Origin: Lacustribacter sp964460315
Lineage (GTDB): Bacteria > Pseudomonadota > Gammaproteobacteria > Burkholderiales > Burkholderiaceae_A
Length of the DNA: 64,000 nucleotides
Direction of reading: 5' to 3'
NCBI GenBank assembly: GCA_964460315.1
Contig: CAYWPQ010000006.1
Location: 1-64,000 of the forward strand
Part shown: in pieces, positions 61,398 through 64,000 of the stretch
Layout: each line of letters starts with the position of its first letter
Position numbering within the stretch: the first letter of the stretch is position 1
The notes under the pieces: model-generated
What the model saw: the letters and a program-made list of their open reading frames with translations, nothing else
Databases searched by the model: none
Told to the model about the DNA's origin: nothing
Translations under genes and position numbers: made by a program

Positions 61398-62658
61398 AAA
61401 AAAAGGGTCCACGGAGAAACTTCTCTACTGCTCGTTCTGCGGCAAAAGCCAGCACGAAGTTAAGAAGCTCATTGCGGGCCCTTCCGTATTCATCTGCGAT
61501 GAATGCATTGATCTTTGTAACGACATCATCCGTGACGAGCAGATTGAAACATCGAGCGAAGACACTGAGAAGTCCGGTCTTCCCACTCCGCAAGAAATCT
61601 CATCAAGTCTTGACCAATACGTGATTGGGCAGACCACCGCCAAGCGAATTCTCTCGGTGGCGGTCTACAACCACTACAAGCGTCTTCGCCACCGCGGTGA
61701 AACCAAGGCAGATATTGAACTCTCGAAAAGCAACATTCTTCTGATCGGCCCCACGGGCTCAGGAAAAACCTTGCTGGCCCAGTCGCTTGCGCGCATGTTG
61801 AATGTGCCCTTCGTGATTGCCGACGCCACCACCCTCACGGAGGCAGGATACGTCGGTGAAGATGTTGAAAACATCATTCAAAAGCTGCTCCAAAACTGCA
61901 ACTACGAGATCGAACGAGCCCAAAACGGCATTGTTTACATCGACGAAATCGACAAGATCACGCGGAAATCGGACAACCCGTCCATTACTCGAGACGTCTC
62001 CGGCGAGGGCGTTCAGCAGGCGCTTTTAAAACTCATCGAAGGCACGGTGGCCTCGGTGCCCCCACAGGGTGGAAGAAAGCATCCGAATCAAGATTTTGTG
62101 CAGATCGACACCACCAACATCTTGTTTATCTGTGGCGGCGCCTTTGACGGCCTGGACAAGGTGATCCGAAACCGAACCGAAAAAACATCCATTGGCTTTG
62201 GCGCTGAGGTCAGGTCGCCCAGTGACCGAGACGTGGGTGAGCTTTTCCGCGAGGTCGAGCCCGAAGACTTAATTAAGTTTGGCCTGATCCCTGAATTGAT
62301 TGGCCGTCTCCCCGTGGTGGCCACCCTGGATGAGCTGAGCGAAGACGCCCTGATTCAGATTCTTGTGGAACCTAAGAATGCGCTTTTAAAGCAGTACCAG
62401 GCACTCTTTGCCATGGAGAATGTGGAGCTTGAGATTCGGCCTGCAGCGCTGCAGGCCATTGCGAGAAAGGCAATCAAGCGTAAGACTGGGGCCCGTGGTC
62501 TGCGCTCGATTCTTGAGGGTGTTTTGCTTGAGACCATGTACGAACTGCCAAGCCAGGCCAACGTGACCAAGGTCGTGATTGATGAATCTTCCATCACCGG
62601 TGACGGCCGGCCACTGCTCATTTATGGGGAAAGCCAGAAAGTTGCCAGCGCGAGCTAG
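61390..62658 (+). CDS. clpX: ATP-dependent Clp protease ATPase subunit ClpX
   Basis: The unfoldase of ClpXP. The N-terminal zinc-binding domain (CSFC then CDEC) recruits adaptors. The AAA+ core has Walker A GPTGSGKT, the pore loop GYVGED and an RKHPNQ loop for ssrA binding. The chain of 422 residues starts at ATG 61390, inside the last codons of clpP. Confidence 0.97.
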   Translation: MAEKKGSTEKLLYCSFCGKSQHEVKKLIAGPSVFICDECIDLCNDIIRDEQIETSSEDTEKSGLPTPQEISSSLDQYVIGQTTAKRILSVAVYNHYKRLRHRGETKADIELSKSNILLIGPTGSGKTLLAQSLARMLNVPFVIADATTLTEAGYVGEDVENIIQKLLQNCNYEIERAQNGIVYIDEIDKITRKSDNPSITRDVSGEGVQQALLKLIEGTVASVPPQGGRKHPNQDFVQIDTTNILFICGGAFDGLDKVIRNRTEKTSIGFGAEVRSPSDRDVGELFREVEPEDLIKFGLIPELIGRLPVVATLDELSEDALIQILVEPKNALLKQYQALFAMENVELEIRPAALQAIARKAIKRKTGARGLRSILEGVLLETMYELPSQANVTKVVIDESSITGDGRPLLIYGESQKVASAS

Positions 62659-62697
62659 CTTTGTCTTGAAGGCCTCTTTTTTCCAAGGCTTTACCCC

Positions 62698-62726
62698 CTT
62701 GTTTTTTTCCGCTCTTCCCCCCATCT
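62698..62726 (+). promoter_or_regulatory. Candidate sigma-32 (heat-shock) promoter of lon
   Basis: CTTGTTT (62698-62704), a 14-nt spacer and CCCCATCT (62719-62726) match the RpoH consensus CTTGAAA-N13-15-CCCCATNT except for part of the -35. Transcription would begin near 62733, about 26 nt before the lon ATG. lon is a known RpoH target in other proteobacteria. Confidence 0.65.
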
Positions 62727-62758
62727 TCATTCCATTGATCTATTAGCGGAGTCCGTCC

Positions 62759-64000
62759 ATGTCCAAAATCGAACTATTGCCTGAAGAGCCGGTATCGCTT
62801 CCGATGCTGCCGCTTCGCGATGTGGTGGTCTTCCCTCATATGGTGATCCCCCTGTTTGTTGGCCGACCCAAGTCCATCAAAGCGATGGAAGTCGCCATGG
62901 AGACGGGTCAGCAGCTCTTTCTTGCGGCGCAAAAAAGCGCGGCCCAAGACGACCCTGTTGCCAGCGATATCTATGCCATTGGCTGCGTGGCCACCATCCT
63001 GCAGATGCTCAAGCTGCCCGATGGGACCGTCAAGGTCCTTGTTGAGGGTTCTCAGCGGGCCAGAGTGTTGGACGTCGAGGACGAAGGGAGCTACCTGACC
63101 TCTCGGTGCGAGCCCATGACGCCCGAATCGCCTGAAGGCCCTGAGGTTGAGGCGCTGCGGCGCACGATCCTGAATCAGTTCGATCAGTTCGTTAAGCTGA
63201 ACAAGAAAATTCCTGCCGAGATTCTCAATAGCCTGATGAGCATTGAGGAAGCCGGCCGTCTGGCGGACGCCATCGCCGCCCATCTCCCGATGAAGCTTGA
63301 GCAGAAGCAAATGGTGCTCGAGGTCGTTCCTGTTGTGGAAAGGCTTGAAAAGCTCTTGGCGCTCATTGAAACCGAGCTGGACATTCTCCAGGTGGAAAAG
63401 CGGATTCGCGGTCGGGTCAAGCGCCAGATGGAGAAAAGCCAGCGCGAGTACTACCTGAACGAGCAGGTCAAGGCCATTCAGAAGGAGCTGGGCGAGGGCG
63501 AGGACAACGAGCTCGACGAGCTCGATAAAAAGATCAAGGCAGCCCGGATGCCGAAGGAGGCCCTGGAAAAGGCCAATGCTGAGCTCAAAAAGCTACGGAT
63601 GATGTCGCCGATGTCAGCCGAGGCCACGGTGGTCAGAAATTACATTGACGCACTGGTAACTTTGCCATGGAAAAAGAAGAGCAAAATCAACAACAACCTT
63701 GAAGATGCTGAGAAAGTACTTGAGGAAGAGCACTTCGGTCTCGAGAAGGTTAAAGAGCGGATTCTTGAATACCTGGCCGTTCAACAGCGTGTCGACAAGG
63801 TCAAGGCGCCGATCCTCTGCCTGGTGGGACCTCCCGGGGTCGGCAAGACCTCGCTTGGTCAGTCGATTGCTCGCGCGACCAACCGTAAGTTTGTCCGCAT
63901 GGCCCTTGGCGGTGTTCGCGACGAGGCCGAGATCCGGGGGCACCGGAAGACCTACATCGGTTCCATGCCCGGCAAGGTGCTCTCGAACCTCACCAAAACT
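62759..64000 (+). CDS. lon: ATP-dependent protease Lon, 3' part beyond the window
   Basis: An open frame from ATG 62759 (GCGGAG upstream) reaches the window end without a stop; 414 codons are present. It begins SKIELLPEEPVSLPMLPLRDVVVFPHMVIP, typical of the Lon N-domain when split into two parts of under 20 residues. A coiled-coil segment (REYYLNEQVKAIQKELG) and ATPase domain with Walker A GPPGVGKT near residue 357 follow. The protease domain with its Ser-Lys dyad lies outside. The frame keeps full similarity to the last base, so the gene is cut by the window, not truncated. Confidence 0.97.
   Translation, partial: MSKIELLPEEPVSLPMLPLRDVVVFPHMVIPLFVGRPKSIKAMEVAMETGQQLFLAAQKSAAQDDPVASDIYAIGCVATILQMLKLPDGTVKVLVEGSQRARVLDVEDEGSYLTSRCEPMTPESPEGPEVEALRRTILNQFDQFVKLNKKIPAEILNSLMSIEEAGRLADAIAAHLPMKLEQKQMVLEVVPVVERLEKLLALIETELDILQVEKRIRGRVKRQMEKSQREYYLNEQVKAIQKELGEGEDNELDELDKKIKAARMPKEALEKANAELKKLRMMSPMSAEATVVRNYIDALVTLPWKKKSKINNNLEDAEKVLEEEHFGLEKVKERILEYLAVQQRVDKVKAPILCLVGPPGVGKTSLGQSIARATNRKFVRMALGGVRDEAEIRGHRKTYIGSMPGKVLSNLTKT

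Noticed and set aside
62665..62701. CTTGAA at 62665 with CCCCC at 62694 as a sigma-32 promoter
   Set aside because: Spacer of 23 nt is too long; the pair at 62698-62726 fits far better.
1..64000. CRISPR arrays, insertion sequences, integrases, phage genes
   Set aside because: No regularly spaced repeats, transposase or integrase motifs or terminal inverted repeats were seen on either strand.

Overview
The window is a 64 kb piece of a betaproteobacterial chromosome, most likely Burkholderiales, with fairly high GC and compact gene spacing. The evidence is gene content and order: a TPP-riboswitch thiDCOSGE operon, a YaeQ gene, a DUF3422 gene, divergent lplT/alr followed by radA, hpnCDE, and tRNA-Leu-tig-clpP-clpX-lon. 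It looks like a metagenome or draft assembly. There are three 100-N gaps, and two of them are flanked by identical 55-nt sequences, as expected from a de Bruijn-graph scaffold. Collapsing those two overlaps restores intact genes. I see no insertion sequence, prophage, integrase or CRISPR array. No intergenic stretch exceeds about 300 nt.

Layout. 1-54: the 3' part of tRNA-Cys. 126-6138 (minus): a complete thiamine operon under a TPP riboswitch. 6256-11377: a DUF4212/sodium:solute symporter pair, a small membrane protein and a TPR protein on the minus strand, facing away from a CBS-DUF294 nucleotidyltransferase-like regulator. 11374-18639 (minus): nine overlapping genes for an Mrp-type cation/proton antiporter with three ND5/ND4-like subunits and a split subunit A. 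18749-23497: metallophosphatase, tRNA-Leu(UAA), YaeQ, a DUF442 phosphatase-like protein, pgk and DUF3422.

23513-31468 is a full Sox thiosulfate-oxidation locus: soxS facing soxR, then soxCDYZAX, a terminator, soxB and a small cytochrome c. Two Sox proteins carry Tat signals in addition to SoxB, and SoxX is a predicted lipoprotein. The organism can probably gain electrons by oxidising reduced sulfur to sulfate. 31500-39924 holds tesA, an orphan YbbA-type ATPase, purL, the ABC-F protein ybiT and mobA. 40009-43340 is a PhnDCEE-type oxyanion ABC transporter sitting between mobA and moeA, the two molybdenum-cofactor genes that SoxC-type enzymes need.

44691-64000 is housekeeping: serB, mfd, a fused ispDF, a fused tsaB-rimI, lplT, alr, radA, squalene synthesis (hpnCDE), tRNA-Leu(UAG), then tig-clpP-clpX and the start of lon. 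lon has a sequence resembling a sigma-32 promoter in front of it. Points of most interest are the unusual Mrp-like complex, the SoxR operator that covers its own promoter and start codon, a terminator placed directly in front of pgk, a long-range helix across the TPP riboswitch, the transporter between Moco genes, and a tRNA gene that overlaps a coding sequence.
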